Source: Acidobacteriota bacterium (GTDB lineage: Bacteria > Acidobacteriota > Polarisedimenticolia > J045). From it: a DNA stretch of 64,000 bases. The translations under genes were made by a program, and so were the position numbers. Where the stretch lies: assembly GCA_017994815.1 (NCBI GenBank), contig JAGOJY010000021.1, forward strand, positions 1 to 64,000, in the 5' to 3' direction. Shown piece by piece: positions 44,511 through 52,915 of the stretch; positions within the stretch are counted from its first letter, which is position 1, and every line of letters starts with the position of its first letter. The notes below the pieces were generated by a model, which was not told where the DNA came from, searched no databases, and was given only the letters and a program-made list of their open reading frames with translations.

Positions 44511-47171
44511 TCAGGGGCAGGTGCCGGACAGGTCCTGCGGCCTGTCGCACGGGCCGACGCCCTGCGCCTCGGGCCGCTCGATCCCGGCGCTGTCCTGGCC
44601 GTACGAGCTTTCGGCCGCGTCGGTCTGGGCGACGACGACGAAGTAGACCGCTTCTCCTGCCGTGGGCTCGCCGGGGTCGAACGCTGCCGCGCCGCTCACG
44701 CCGAGGCCGCAGGCGCGGCCGGTCCAGTCCACCGCGCCCGCGATCGGTGTCCGGCCCCAGGAGATCGCGTGGTCGGTCGCGCCGCACCCCGGCGTGAACC
44801 GGACGTCGATCGCACCGCCGGCAGCCCGGGAGGCGCTCATCGCCGCGCGGCCGGGGCTGGCTTCCTTCGGACCGGCGGCGGGTCCGCCGGTCGCCATGAC
44901 GCGCAACTCGGTGATCGAGAACTGCTCGCCGTCGGTCTTCATGGCGGCCACGTAGCGATAGGGGGTCGTGTCGGCGACGTCGACGTGGAAAACGCCCCAC
45001 CAGGGCAGCACCTGCGCACCCTGTCGTCCCAGGACGACGTGCCCGAGCGACATGTCGGGCTCGTTCGAGGCCCAGATCTCGAAGTTGCGGCGGGCCGGGG
45101 GCCGGTCGGCGTCCTGGCGCACCGCCAGTTGCACCTCGCGCAGGCGGTGGGCGGCGCCGAGGTCGACCTCGACCCACGCTTCCGCGTCGCCGGCGGCCGA
45201 CGACCAGCTGCTCAGGGCGCTGCCGTCCACGGCGGCGGCGGCCGCGTGCGCCGCGTCTTCGCTGGACGAGGCCCAGGCCGCACGGCCCTTCGCGACGTTG
45301 CGCGGCACGCCGTCGCCCGCGAGGTCGAGGAACGCGGGCTCCAGCCCCGAGCCGTTGGCGATCGACCAGGCGTGCGCCGGCCAGGCGCCGGGCGTGACCA
45401 GGAGGTTGTCGACGAGGGTGTTGCTCGGATCGCCGTTGTGCTCGGTGGACGTGTCGTGCAGGTTGCCGTCCACCAGGTTGTACGTCGCCGGCGGCGCGAG
45501 GTGCTGCAGGTAGATCCAGTTGGTCATCGTGTCGTTGACGAGGTTCTCGTGCACGCGCCAGCCCCGGCTGCCCTGGTCGAGGTAGACGCTGCCGAACGGC
45601 TGCTCGTCGAGGAACAGCCAGTTGTGGTCGATCGACGAGCCGGGGACCGGGCTGTCCGGCTGCGGGCCGAGGCAGTAGACGTTCCCGCCGTCGCGCAACC
45701 TGCGCATGACGTCGTGCACGCGGTTGTGGTGGATGCGCTGGCGGTCGGCGTACGAGGCCGCGCCCCAGCCCCAGCCGATGGAGATGCCCATGTGCGGCGT
45801 GTCGGCGACTTCGTTGTGCGCGATCTCCGTCCCGGCCGTGTACCCGGCGAAGATGCCCGGCCCGCCGTGGTACTCGACCGGTGCGCCGTAGACGAGGTTG
45901 TTTTCCACCAGGTTGTCCAGGACCTGGCTCGCCGGGGCGGCCTGCGGCGCGTCGACCCGGCCGATGCGCAAGGGCGTGCCGGAGGTGTCGGTGAACACGC
46001 AGCCGCGCACCACGTTGCCGATGCTGCCTGCCCCGAACACGAGCCCCTGCCCGCCGAGGCGGGTGAAGGTGCAGCGCTCGAAGCGGAGCTGCCGCGCGTA
46101 GGCGACCTCGATGTTGCCCGGCGGGTCGAGCAGGGCCGTACCGACGATGAACGTGTTGGCCTGCAGCTCGATGAAGCCGTCGGTCGTGCTGGGCCTGAGC
46201 CACGTGGCGTGCGAGAACTCCAGCCCCTCGAACACGACGTGCGAGAGCGGCTGGTCCGCGGTCCCGGACGCGCGCACGAGCGTCTCGAGGACCGGGACGA
46301 CCGCGCGGGCGAGGCTCATGTCCTGCCCGGGGCGCGGCCGGTAGTAGACCTGGGCCGTCGCGCGGTCGTGGTACCACTGGCCCGGGCTGCTCAGCAGTTC
46401 GTAGGCGTTCTCCAGGGCCGTGGGGTTGGTCAACGGGCCCGGGCTCTTCGCCAAACCGGTCGAGAAGCACGGCTGGTCCATGACGACCCGGCTCTTGCCG
46501 GAGCCGCCGGAGCTGATGCTCGAGATGCCGCAGCGCGACTCGGTCCACGGCGCGCCCGGCACGCCGCCGCCGCCGGTGAACACGAATTCCATGTCGGCGG
46601 GGTTGCGCCAGTTCTGGATCGCGGTGTTGCCGACCATGTAGCCCCACGACTGCTGCGAGATCGCCCCGAGGAACGCCACCGAGGCCGACGCGCGCTCGGC
46701 GCGGACGCCGTCGACCCAGAGCTGCCGGGTGTCCGGCCCGGGGCCGAACGGGGCCTGCCACGCGCCGGAGCCGGACACGGGCGTCCAGCCACCGATCTCG
46801 CGCCCGCCGCTCACGACCGCGCGCTCGCCGGGGTACGCGCGGTAGATCACGTCGTGACCGTTGGTTCCCGAATCGGCCGGCTCGAACGAGAGCGTCTGTT
46901 CCTGCGGGTAGGTCCCGGCGCGCAGGGACACGACGATGTCGCCCGCCATGTCGCCGTTCGCGCCGCGGACCACGTCGCGGGCGTGCGCGAGGGTGGCGAA
47001 CGGCGCGTCGATCGTCCCCGGGTTGGCGTCCGACCCGCCGGATTCGGGCGGGGCGACGTAGTACTCGGCCTGCACCTCGCCGGCCGCCCCTGCCGCGGGA
47101 CAGAGCGGCAGCAGCGCGACGACGAGCGCGGCGATACCCCGGGCGGGGCGGCAACGCGTGCGCTGGCGCAA
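44511..47171 (-). CDS. Secreted right-handed beta-helix protein with F5/8-type discoidin domain
   Basis: An 886-residue exported protein. A signal (IAALVVALLPLCPAAGAAG) precedes a YYVAPPESGGSDANPGT segment typical of pectate-lyase-like proteins. A long parallel beta-helix follows (about 200-590: GLEFSHATWLRPSTTDGFIEL, NTFIVG, VVRGCVFTDTSG, TEIAHNEVADTPHMGISIGWGWG). Then comes a discoidin/F5/8 C carbohydrate-binding domain (about 625-745: WASSSEDAAHAAAAAVDGSA, WVEVDLGAAHRLREVQLAV) and a C-terminal Cys-containing beta region. It probably binds or cleaves polysaccharide; catalytic residues are not clear. The start is TTG at 47171, eight bases after GAGAGG, with a -10-like TAAATA just upstream. 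No ATG or GTG precedes the signal peptide in frame. Confidence 0.85.
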   Translation of the reverse strand: MRQRTRCRPARGIAALVVALLPLCPAAGAAGEVQAEYYVAPPESGGSDANPGTIDAPFATLAHARDVVRGANGDMAGDIVVSLRAGTYPQEQTLSFEPADSGTNGHDVIYRAYPGERAVVSGGREIGGWTPVSGSGAWQAPFGPGPDTRQLWVDGVRAERASASVAFLGAISQQSWGYMVGNTAIQNWRNPADMEFVFTGGGGVPGAPWTESRCGISSISSGGSGKSRVVMDQPCFSTGLAKSPGPLTNPTALENAYELLSSPGQWYHDRATAQVYYRPRPGQDMSLARAVVPVLETLVRASGTADQPLSHVVFEGLEFSHATWLRPSTTDGFIELQANTFIVGTALLDPPGNIEVAYARQLRFERCTFTRLGGQGLVFGAGSIGNVVRGCVFTDTSGTPLRIGRVDAPQAAPASQVLDNLVENNLVYGAPVEYHGGPGIFAGYTAGTEIAHNEVADTPHMGISIGWGWGAASYADRQRIHHNRVHDVMRRLRDGGNVYCLGPQPDSPVPGSSIDHNWLFLDEQPFGSVYLDQGSRGWRVHENLVNDTMTNWIYLQHLAPPATYNLVDGNLHDTSTEHNGDPSNTLVDNLLVTPGAWPAHAWSIANGSGLEPAFLDLAGDGVPRNVAKGRAAWASSSEDAAHAAAAAVDGSALSSWSSAAGDAEAWVEVDLGAAHRLREVQLAVRQDADRPPARRNFEIWASNEPDMSLGHVVLGRQGAQVLPWWGVFHVDVADTTPYRYVAAMKTDGEQFSITELRVMATGGPAAGPKEASPGRAAMSASRAAGGAIDVRFTPGCGATDHAISWGRTPIAGAVDWTGRACGLGVSGAAAFDPGEPTAGEAVYFVVVAQTDAAESSYGQDSAGIERPEAQGVGPCDRPQDLSGTCP

Positions 47172-47185
47172 GGGCGACCTCTCGC

Positions 47186-47193
47186 ATTATTTA
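47186..47193 (-). promoter_or_regulatory. Probable -10 element of the beta-helix gene
   Basis: TAAATAAT on the minus strand, 15 bases before the TTG start and next to GAGAGG. It is the most AT-rich spot of the 254-base divergent region between the beta-helix and peptidase genes. The rest of that region (47194-47425) shows no gene. Confidence 0.5.
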
Positions 47194-47425
47194 CGCCGAG
47201 TTCCGCCGCCGTGCAGACGCATTGGCTCCGGACCACGTCGACCGACTTGAGCCGAAGCGGGACCGCGGCCGTCCTCGTTCCGGCGATCCCGTCGACGCCA
47301 CGCTCGCGGGCGCGCGCGGGGCGAGCGGCCGCGAACCGGGCCGCGCAAGCTGGACGAGTTTCGGCTGGCGTCGCGGCGTGTTTGCGGGTATCAGCACGGG
47401 GGGCGTGTCCTCGAGGGATGGCGGG

Positions 47426-49429
47426 ATGGACAACGGGATCGCGAGGGTGGTGCTGTTCGTCGCGTGCGGCTCGGTCGCCGCGCCCTGCGCGCCGGCGGCC
47501 GGACCGGCGTCGACGTTGGTCCGGGTCCAGCGGCGCGGGCAGGACGACCTGACCGTTTTGCGCTCCGCCGGGTTCCCCGTCGTCCACGAGAGCCTGCGCA
47601 GCCTGTTCCTCGAGGGGAGCGGGACGCTGGTCGAGTCCCTGCGCGACGGCGGGTGGGCCCCGGAGGTCCTCGACTTCGACGCGGACAACGCCGATTACCT
47701 GCAGGTCGGCCTGCGGCCCGATTCGGATCAGGCGGCGGTGTTCGCGCTCGGGAAGGAGGTCTGGCGCGAGGAGAACTGGGTGCTGGTCCGCGCGCGGCGC
47801 GGCACGCCGATCGACGTCCTCCACGAGGCCCGGGTGTTCGTCTCGCGCCTGCCGCATCGGCCGCTGGACATCCCGCGGGCGACTCCTCCGCTGCGAGGAA
47901 CGCTCGGCGGGCCCGATCCGCTGATCCAGAAGATGGTCCGCGCGGTCAAGGGGACCGACATCAACACCTACTGGAACAAGCTCGTCTACAACCAGCCGAC
48001 GGGGACGCGCTACTCGAAGTCCCAGGGCGCCCGGGACGCGACCGCCTACTGCCGCGCGCAGCTCGAAGCGGTCGGGGTCCCGGCGGAGTACCAGGACTAC
48101 AACTCCAACCACGCCCCGAACGTCATCGGGACCCACGCGGGCGGGATCACGCCCGAGCACGTGTACATCGTGATCGGCCACGTCGACGATCTCCCTTCTT
48201 CGGGGAAGGCGCCCGGCGCCGACGACAACGCGTCGGGCGCGGTGACGGTCCTCGCGTCCGCCCGGGCGCTGTCCTGCTTTGCCTTCCGCAGCACGGTCAA
48301 GTTCATCGCCTGCACCGGCGAGGAGCAGGGCCTGTTGGGCAGCGACGCCTACGCGGCCGACGCGAAGGCGCGCGGCGAGGACATCCGCGGCGTGATCGAC
48401 CTGGACATGACCGGCTGGGAAGGGGACGGCTCTCCGGACCCGGAGGACCTGGACCTGGTCTGCAACAGCGCCTCGATGGACCTCGGCCAGCTCATGGCCC
48501 AGTGCGCCATCGACTACGGCCTCGTGTTTCCCGTGAACTACGTCCTGTGCCCCTCCGACACCGGCTCGGACCACGCATCGTTCTGGCGGCGTGGGTACAA
48601 GGCGGTCTTCGGGATCACCGACGACGAGGGCTACTGCGGGCTCCCGGGAAACTACCCCTACTACCACCAGTCGAGCGACACGATCGCCCACTGCGGGGCG
48701 CGGAACTTCTTCCACGCGACGATCCGCACCACCGTCGCCACGCTGGCGACGCTCGCGGAGCCGTTCAAGGTCGCGTTCGCGCAACCGACCGTCACGTGTG
48801 ATTCGTCGATCCGCGCCGTCGTGGGCGACCGGGATCCGAACGTCGACCCCGAAACTACCGAAATGGTCGCCGTGACGGCGTGGAGCCAGCTCGAGCCGGC
48901 GCCGGAGACGATCGCGCTGCTCGAGCAGGGGCCGGACTCGATGTTCTTCGCCGCGCAGGTTCCGACGACCAGCGGGCCGCCCATCCACGGCGACGGGCTG
49001 GTGAGTGTCGGACCCGGCGACACGCTGGAGCTCCGGTACGAGGACGCGCTCGACTGCGACGGCTCGGCCAACGTCCCGTACACCGCCGGCGCGCCGGTCG
49101 AGTGCACGGGGACCGCGCCGGCGGAAGTGACCGGGCTCCAGCTCGCCCGGATCGACCTGTCGGCGCACGTGGAGTGGCCCGCCGTCGCGGGGGCCCACGG
49201 CTACGACGTGGCCGGGGGGCTCGTCAGCCAGCTGCTCTCGGCCGGCGGCTTCGCGGCTGCCGGGTGCCTGGCGGACGACGCGACCGCGACCGCGTGGGAC
49301 GACGCGCGCCCGGGGCCGGACGCAGCCGACGCGTTCTACTACCTCGTGCGCGCCGAGAACCCCTTCGGCCCCGGAACGTACGGAGCGGGCAGCGACGGCG
49401 TCGCGCGCCCGATCGGCGCCTGTCCCTGA
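47426..49429 (+). CDS. Secreted M28-family metallopeptidase
   Basis: A 667-residue exported protein. A short signal (VVLFVACGSVAAPCAPAAG) precedes a propeptide-like region (about 20-165) and an M28 zinc aminopeptidase domain. Ligands are His252 and the following Asp residues (IGHVDDLPSSGKAPGADDNASGA), the catalytic Glu pair in CTGEEQGLLGS, Asp in DLDMTGW and His in YHQSSDTIAHCG. The last 230 residues are beta-rich with paired Cys, like pre-peptidase or fibronectin-like C-terminal domains, and end like the neighbouring beta-helix protein (GVARPIGACP versus GVGPCDRPQDLSGTCP). It should release N-terminal residues from peptides outside the cell. ATG at 47426 is used; a GTG at 47405 is also possible. 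Confidence 0.9.
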   Translation: MDNGIARVVLFVACGSVAAPCAPAAGPASTLVRVQRRGQDDLTVLRSAGFPVVHESLRSLFLEGSGTLVESLRDGGWAPEVLDFDADNADYLQVGLRPDSDQAAVFALGKEVWREENWVLVRARRGTPIDVLHEARVFVSRLPHRPLDIPRATPPLRGTLGGPDPLIQKMVRAVKGTDINTYWNKLVYNQPTGTRYSKSQGARDATAYCRAQLEAVGVPAEYQDYNSNHAPNVIGTHAGGITPEHVYIVIGHVDDLPSSGKAPGADDNASGAVTVLASARALSCFAFRSTVKFIACTGEEQGLLGSDAYAADAKARGEDIRGVIDLDMTGWEGDGSPDPEDLDLVCNSASMDLGQLMAQCAIDYGLVFPVNYVLCPSDTGSDHASFWRRGYKAVFGITDDEGYCGLPGNYPYYHQSSDTIAHCGARNFFHATIRTTVATLATLAEPFKVAFAQPTVTCDSSIRAVVGDRDPNVDPETTEMVAVTAWSQLEPAPETIALLEQGPDSMFFAAQVPTTSGPPIHGDGLVSVGPGDTLELRYEDALDCDGSANVPYTAGAPVECTGTAPAEVTGLQLARIDLSAHVEWPAVAGAHGYDVAGGLVSQLLSAGGFAAAGCLADDATATAWDDARPGPDAADAFYYLVRAENPFGPGTYGAGSDGVARPIGACP

Positions 49430-49544
49430 CCGGCGCCCAGCGGCGTTCGCCCGTGAGCACGCAGTCGAGGGCCGGCGACGTGAGCTACAATCGACGCCGG
49501 TTCGGCCCGCTCGGGGCTGGGCCCGACGAAAGCGAGGATTCGCG

Positions 49545-49667
49545 ATGCGCGGACCGCTCCGCGGTTTGATCGCCGGCGCCGCAGCCTGGAAACTCGGCGG
49601 CGGGTGCTTCTCGACCGTCCTGATCTTCATCGTGGTGTTCTGGCTGCTCGGATACGTCAACTGCTGA
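49545..49667 (+). CDS. 40-residue conserved-type membrane miniprotein
   Basis: A short frame MRGPLRGLIAGAAAWKLGGG followed by CFSTVLIFIVVFWLLGYVNC. It starts at an ATG preceded by AGCGAGGA and ends in a double-Cys hydrophobic segment. The pattern of a basic N-terminus, WKLGGGC, then one hydrophobic helix with Trp-Leu-Leu-Gly is one I have seen in uncharacterised small bacterial membrane proteins. Third-position G/C use is good. No function is known. It stands alone between the M28 gene and the hybrid kinase. Confidence 0.65.
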   Translation: MRGPLRGLIAGAAAWKLGGGCFSTVLIFIVVFWLLGYVNC

Positions 49668-49743
49668 ACCTGTGCCGGGGCCCGTCACCTCTGATCCGCG
49701 TGTTCCGGGTCAGAGGTGGCGCCCCGCACCCCCGTCGTGATCG

Positions 49744-49767
49744 GGCCGGCCGCGCCGGCCGCTACGA
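49744..49767 (-). repeat. REP-like hairpin C
   Basis: GGCCGGC-CGC-GCCGGCC (49744-49760), a perfect 7-bp hairpin with a three-base loop, one spacer base, then CTACGA (TCGTAG on the minus strand). The TAG is the stop codon of the hybrid kinase gene. Same geometry as element A. Confidence 0.6.
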
Positions 49768-51324
49768 CCGATCCGGGGTGGGGCGGGGGGCGAGGTCGTT
49801 GAGCAGGCGCAGCAGGTCGTCCAGCTCCAGCGGTTTCACGATGTGGTGGTTGAAGCCCGCGGCGGCCGAGCGCTCCGGCGCGGCGTGGCCGCCGAAGCCG
49901 GTCACCGCGACGAGCGTGGCGTTCGCGAGCGCGGGGTCGTGGCGCATCGTGCGCGCCAGGGCGTAACCGTCGATGTCCGGCAGCTGGATGTCGAGCAGGA
50001 CGACTTCCGGCAGGAATTCCCGCGCCACGACGAGCGCCGAACGGCCGTCGTAGGCCCAGCGCACGTTCAGGCCGTGCATGTCGAGCAGCGCGGCCAGCGC
50101 CTCCGCCGCATCGGCGTTGTCGTCGACGATGAGGACGCGCAGCGAGGGGGCCACCGCCGCGACCGCCTCCGCCTGCGGGACCGGCGCCGGAACCGGCCCG
50201 GGTGCGGCGGGCAGCGCGATGACGAACTCCGCCCCGCAGCCGGGGCTGCTGTGCACCTCGATCGAGCCGCCGTGCAGTTCGACGAGGCGCCGCGCGAGGG
50301 CCAGGCCCAGCCCGAGCCCGCGCCGTCCCACCGCGTCGGGCGCGCGCTGCATGAACGGCCGGAAGATCAGCTCGCGGTCGGCCTCCGCGATGCCGACGCC
50401 TTCGTCGCGCACGCTGATGCCGACCTCGACGCCGTCGGTCCACGCCCGCAGGCCGACTGCCCCGCTGGGCGGGCCGAACTTGGCCGCGTTGTGCAGCAGG
50501 TTGGCGATCACCTGCGCCAGCCGCGCGGGGTCGCCGTCGACGAGCAGCGGTCGGCCCCGGTCGACTTCGATCTCCAGGTGCTGCTCCGCCGCCTCGAGGG
50601 CCGGGCGACTGGTCTCGACGGCGAGCGCGATCGCCTGCGCGAGGTCGAACACCTCCCGCTGCAGGACGAAGCGGCCGTGGTTGATGCGCGCGACGTCGAG
50701 CAGGTCGTCCACGAGGCGGGTCAGGTGGCGCGACTGCCGGTCGAGGATCTCCAGCGCGCGGCGCGGATCGATGCGGCCGCCGGCGCGGATCACGTCCAGC
50801 GTGCTGCGGATCGCTGCCAGAGGGTTGCGCAGCTCGTGGCCGAGTTGGGCCAGGAACTCGTCCTTGCGGCGATCGACGTCCGCCAACTGCTGCGCCTGCT
50901 CGCGCAGCCGGGCCTCGACGTCGCGGCGCCGCCCGATCTCGTGCGACAGCTCCTCGATCTTCTGGTTCAGGAGCAGGAACCGCTGCGCGGCGTCCGCCGC
51001 GGGCGCGAGCCGCAGCGCGATCAGCGGTTCGCGCGGGTCCCCGTCGTCGCCCACGCGCGCCCCGGTGCAGTTCCAGGCGCGCGCGCCCTCCACCGACAGG
51101 AACCGCAGGCGCGCCGGCATCGCCGAGCGGGTGCTCAAGCACAGCTCGATCGTCTCGGCGACGAGGTCCGGCGGGTCGGCCACGAGGTCGAACAAGGTCC
51201 GTCCGTGCACCTCGCCGAAGCGCGAGCGGAACGCGGTGTTCGCGCCGCGGAGCTGCCCGTCCTTGGCGACGAACAGCAGCGGGACGGTCTGCAGCTCACC
51301 GAGGGCGAGGAGGTTGGGGTTCAC
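49762..51324 (-). CDS. Cytoplasmic hybrid histidine kinase (PAS-HisKA-HATPase-receiver)
   Basis: A 520-residue soluble kinase: PAS-like domain (about 5-110), short coiled coil, HisKA with His163 (AQLGHELRNPLAAI), HATPase (NLLHNAAKFG, DEGVGIAEADRELIF, GLGLGLALARRLVELHGG) and a C-terminal receiver with Asp in VVLLDIQLPDIDGY and Lys in IVKPLELDD. The GTG at 51324 overlaps the stop of the upstream sensory protein (GTGA), so the pair is co-translated. The receiver may pass phosphate onwards or act as a brake. Its TAG stop lies in REP-like element C. Confidence 0.92.
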   Translation of the reverse strand: MNPNLLALGELQTVPLLFVAKDGQLRGANTAFRSRFGEVHGRTLFDLVADPPDLVAETIELCLSTRSAMPARLRFLSVEGARAWNCTGARVGDDGDPREPLIALRLAPAADAAQRFLLLNQKIEELSHEIGRRRDVEARLREQAQQLADVDRRKDEFLAQLGHELRNPLAAIRSTLDVIRAGGRIDPRRALEILDRQSRHLTRLVDDLLDVARINHGRFVLQREVFDLAQAIALAVETSRPALEAAEQHLEIEVDRGRPLLVDGDPARLAQVIANLLHNAAKFGPPSGAVGLRAWTDGVEVGISVRDEGVGIAEADRELIFRPFMQRAPDAVGRRGLGLGLALARRLVELHGGSIEVHSSPGCGAEFVIALPAAPGPVPAPVPQAEAVAAVAPSLRVLIVDDNADAAEALAALLDMHGLNVRWAYDGRSALVVAREFLPEVVLLDIQLPDIDGYALARTMRHDPALANATLVAVTGFGGHAAPERSAAAGFNHHIVKPLELDDLLRLLNDLAPRPTPDRS

Positions 51325-51845
51325 GGCGGATCCCCGAAGTACTCGCGGCCCGGCGCCTCGGCCGCTTCCGGCGAACGGTGCAGGTAGACCACGACGCGGC
51401 ACTGCGGGTCCCCGGCGGCGATCGCCCGCTCGACGTCGACCTTGCCGTAGCCCGTGTTCTCGGCGGCGAACCTGCCGAACACGCTGGACGTCATCATGCA
51501 CAGCGATGTGTGCCCGACGATGCCCTCGCCGAACGGGCAGCGCCGGCCGCCCAGCACGAGCCGCTCGTCGGATTGCTCGATCACGAAGAAATCGCCGCCG
51601 AGGCGCCGCGTGAGGTCCACCATGACTTCGGCGAACTGCCCGGGGTCCAACCGCTCGCCGCCGAGCGCGGCGCGGTACGCGCGCTCGACCTCCGTGCCGA
51701 TCTTGTGGCCGACGACGCTGAAGAAGCCCGATGCTTCTTCGAGCCCGACGATGTCCTCGAGCGTATTAGAAAAGTGTCCCAACAACTGGACGAGGAAACG
51801 ATCCCGGTCGAGCGGCGGGTCGAGGCGGACCAGGGTGTCGCGCAT
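51321..51845 (-). CDS. Sensory-domain protein (MetOD1/V4R-like) paired with the hybrid kinase
   Basis: A 174-residue cytoplasmic protein. The first half is helical (FLVQLLGHFSNTLEDIVGLEEASGFFSVVGHKIGTEVERAY). The second half is the small alpha-beta domain of the methanogen output domain 1/4-vinyl-reductase type, with three cysteines at the usual places: CPFG, LCMM and PQCRVVVYL. Such domains bind small hydrophobic or metal ligands and often sit next to kinases. Here it directly overlaps a hybrid kinase that has no obvious input, so it probably feeds it. The ligand is unknown. The promoter is likely the TATAGA box at 51890-51895. Family assignment is from pattern memory and moderate. Confidence 0.65.
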   Translation of the reverse strand: MRDTLVRLDPPLDRDRFLVQLLGHFSNTLEDIVGLEEASGFFSVVGHKIGTEVERAYRAALGGERLDPGQFAEVMVDLTRRLGGDFFVIEQSDERLVLGGRRCPFGEGIVGHTSLCMMTSSVFGRFAAENTGYGKVDVERAIAAGDPQCRVVVYLHRSPEAAEAPGREYFGDPP

Positions 51846-51889
51846 GGCGGTGACTCGACAAACCGGAAGTTAGTCGCGGGCGGAAAGAG

Positions 51890-51895
51890 TCTATA
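51890..51895 (-). promoter_or_regulatory. Probable -10 box for the sensory protein/hybrid kinase operon
   Basis: TATAGA on the minus strand, 45 bases before the ATG at 51845, preceded by TTGG. The region 51846-51935 is otherwise gene-free. Confidence 0.45.
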
Positions 51896-51935
51896 CCAAA
51901 CGCGTTACCGCGTCCCGAAAACTCCCGCGGCGCGC

Positions 51936-52910
51936 TCAGATCCAGCCCTGCTCGCGGTACCAGCCCGCCGTCGCCGCGAGGCCGTCTGCCAGCGGGGTCC
52001 CCGCCGTCCAGCCGAGTTCGCGCCGTGCCCGCGACGAGTCGCAGGTCCACGCCGGCTGGCGCATCTCGAGCGCTTTCTGCCCGTCCAGCAGCGTCGTCCG
52101 GCCGCGCAGGCGGGCGAGGGCGCCGTTGGCCCGCGCCAGCCCCACGCCGAGGGCCTCGGGCAGGCGCAGCAGCACGGCGCGCCGGCCGACGGCCGCCGCC
52201 ACGGCGCGGCAGAATCCCTCCCACGACACCGGTTCCGGCGCGCCGGCGTAATACACGCGCGACGCTACGGCCTCCGACGCGGCGGCCCGCAGCAGCGCGT
52301 CCACGAGGTCGGCGACGAACACGAGCGAGTACAGCTTGCGCCCGCTGCCGACCACCGGCAGCACGCCGCGGCGCGCGGAGCGGAACAGGCGCAGCAGCTC
52401 GCGTTCGCGCGGCCCGTAGACGATCGGCGGGCGGACGATCACCGGTCGCAGCGCGGCGAAGTCGGCCAGCACGTGCTCGCTGGCGAGCTTGCTGCGCCCG
52501 TACCAGGTCAGCGGGCGGGCCGGGCGGTCCTCGTCCAGCGGGGCGAGCGCGGTGCTCGGCCCGCCGGCGGCGAGGCTCGACACGTGGACGAAGCGCCGCA
52601 CCGATTTCGCGGCGGCGCAGGCCTGGGCCAGGTTGCGCGTGCCGTCGACGTTGACGGCGAGCAGCTCGTGCTCGCTGTGCCCGGCGAGCTTCGCCGCGCA
52701 GTGGATGACCCACTCGGCGCCGTCGGCGGCGCGCCGCAGCGAGGCCGGGTCCTGCAGCTCGCCCACGGCCAGCTCGACGCCCCGCGCGCGCAGCGCGGCG
52801 GTGTCGCTGGCGCGGCGCACCAGCACCCGCACGGCATGCCCGGCGTCGAGCAGCCGCTCGACGACGTGCGAGCCGACGAACCCGCTGCCACCGGTGACGA
52901 GGACGCGCAC
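51936..52910 (-). CDS. NAD-dependent epimerase/dehydratase, candidate ceramide reductase
   Basis: A 324-residue short-chain extended dehydrogenase. It has the NAD motif VTGGSGFVGSHVVERLL, catalytic Ser in VSSLAA, the YGRSK (YxxxK) pair and VIVRPPIVYGPRE. Generic members act on nucleotide sugars or steroids. Here it is the third gene of an operon after a serine palmitoyltransferase-like enzyme and a GNAT-like protein, the same three enzyme types as bacterial Spt, bCerS and CerR; CerR is an NAD epimerase-family oxidoreductase that reduces the 3-oxo group of oxidised ceramide. That role is an inference from context. GTG start at 52910, five bases after the GNAT gene's stop. Confidence 0.8.
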   Translation of the reverse strand: MRVLVTGGSGFVGSHVVERLLDAGHAVRVLVRRASDTAALRARGVELAVGELQDPASLRRAADGAEWVIHCAAKLAGHSEHELLAVNVDGTRNLAQACAAAKSVRRFVHVSSLAAGGPSTALAPLDEDRPARPLTWYGRSKLASEHVLADFAALRPVIVRPPIVYGPRERELLRLFRSARRGVLPVVGSGRKLYSLVFVADLVDALLRAAASEAVASRVYYAGAPEPVSWEGFCRAVAAAVGRRAVLLRLPEALGVGLARANGALARLRGRTTLLDGQKALEMRQPAWTCDSSRARRELGWTAGTPLADGLAATAGWYREQGWI

Positions 52911-52915
52911 GGCGG

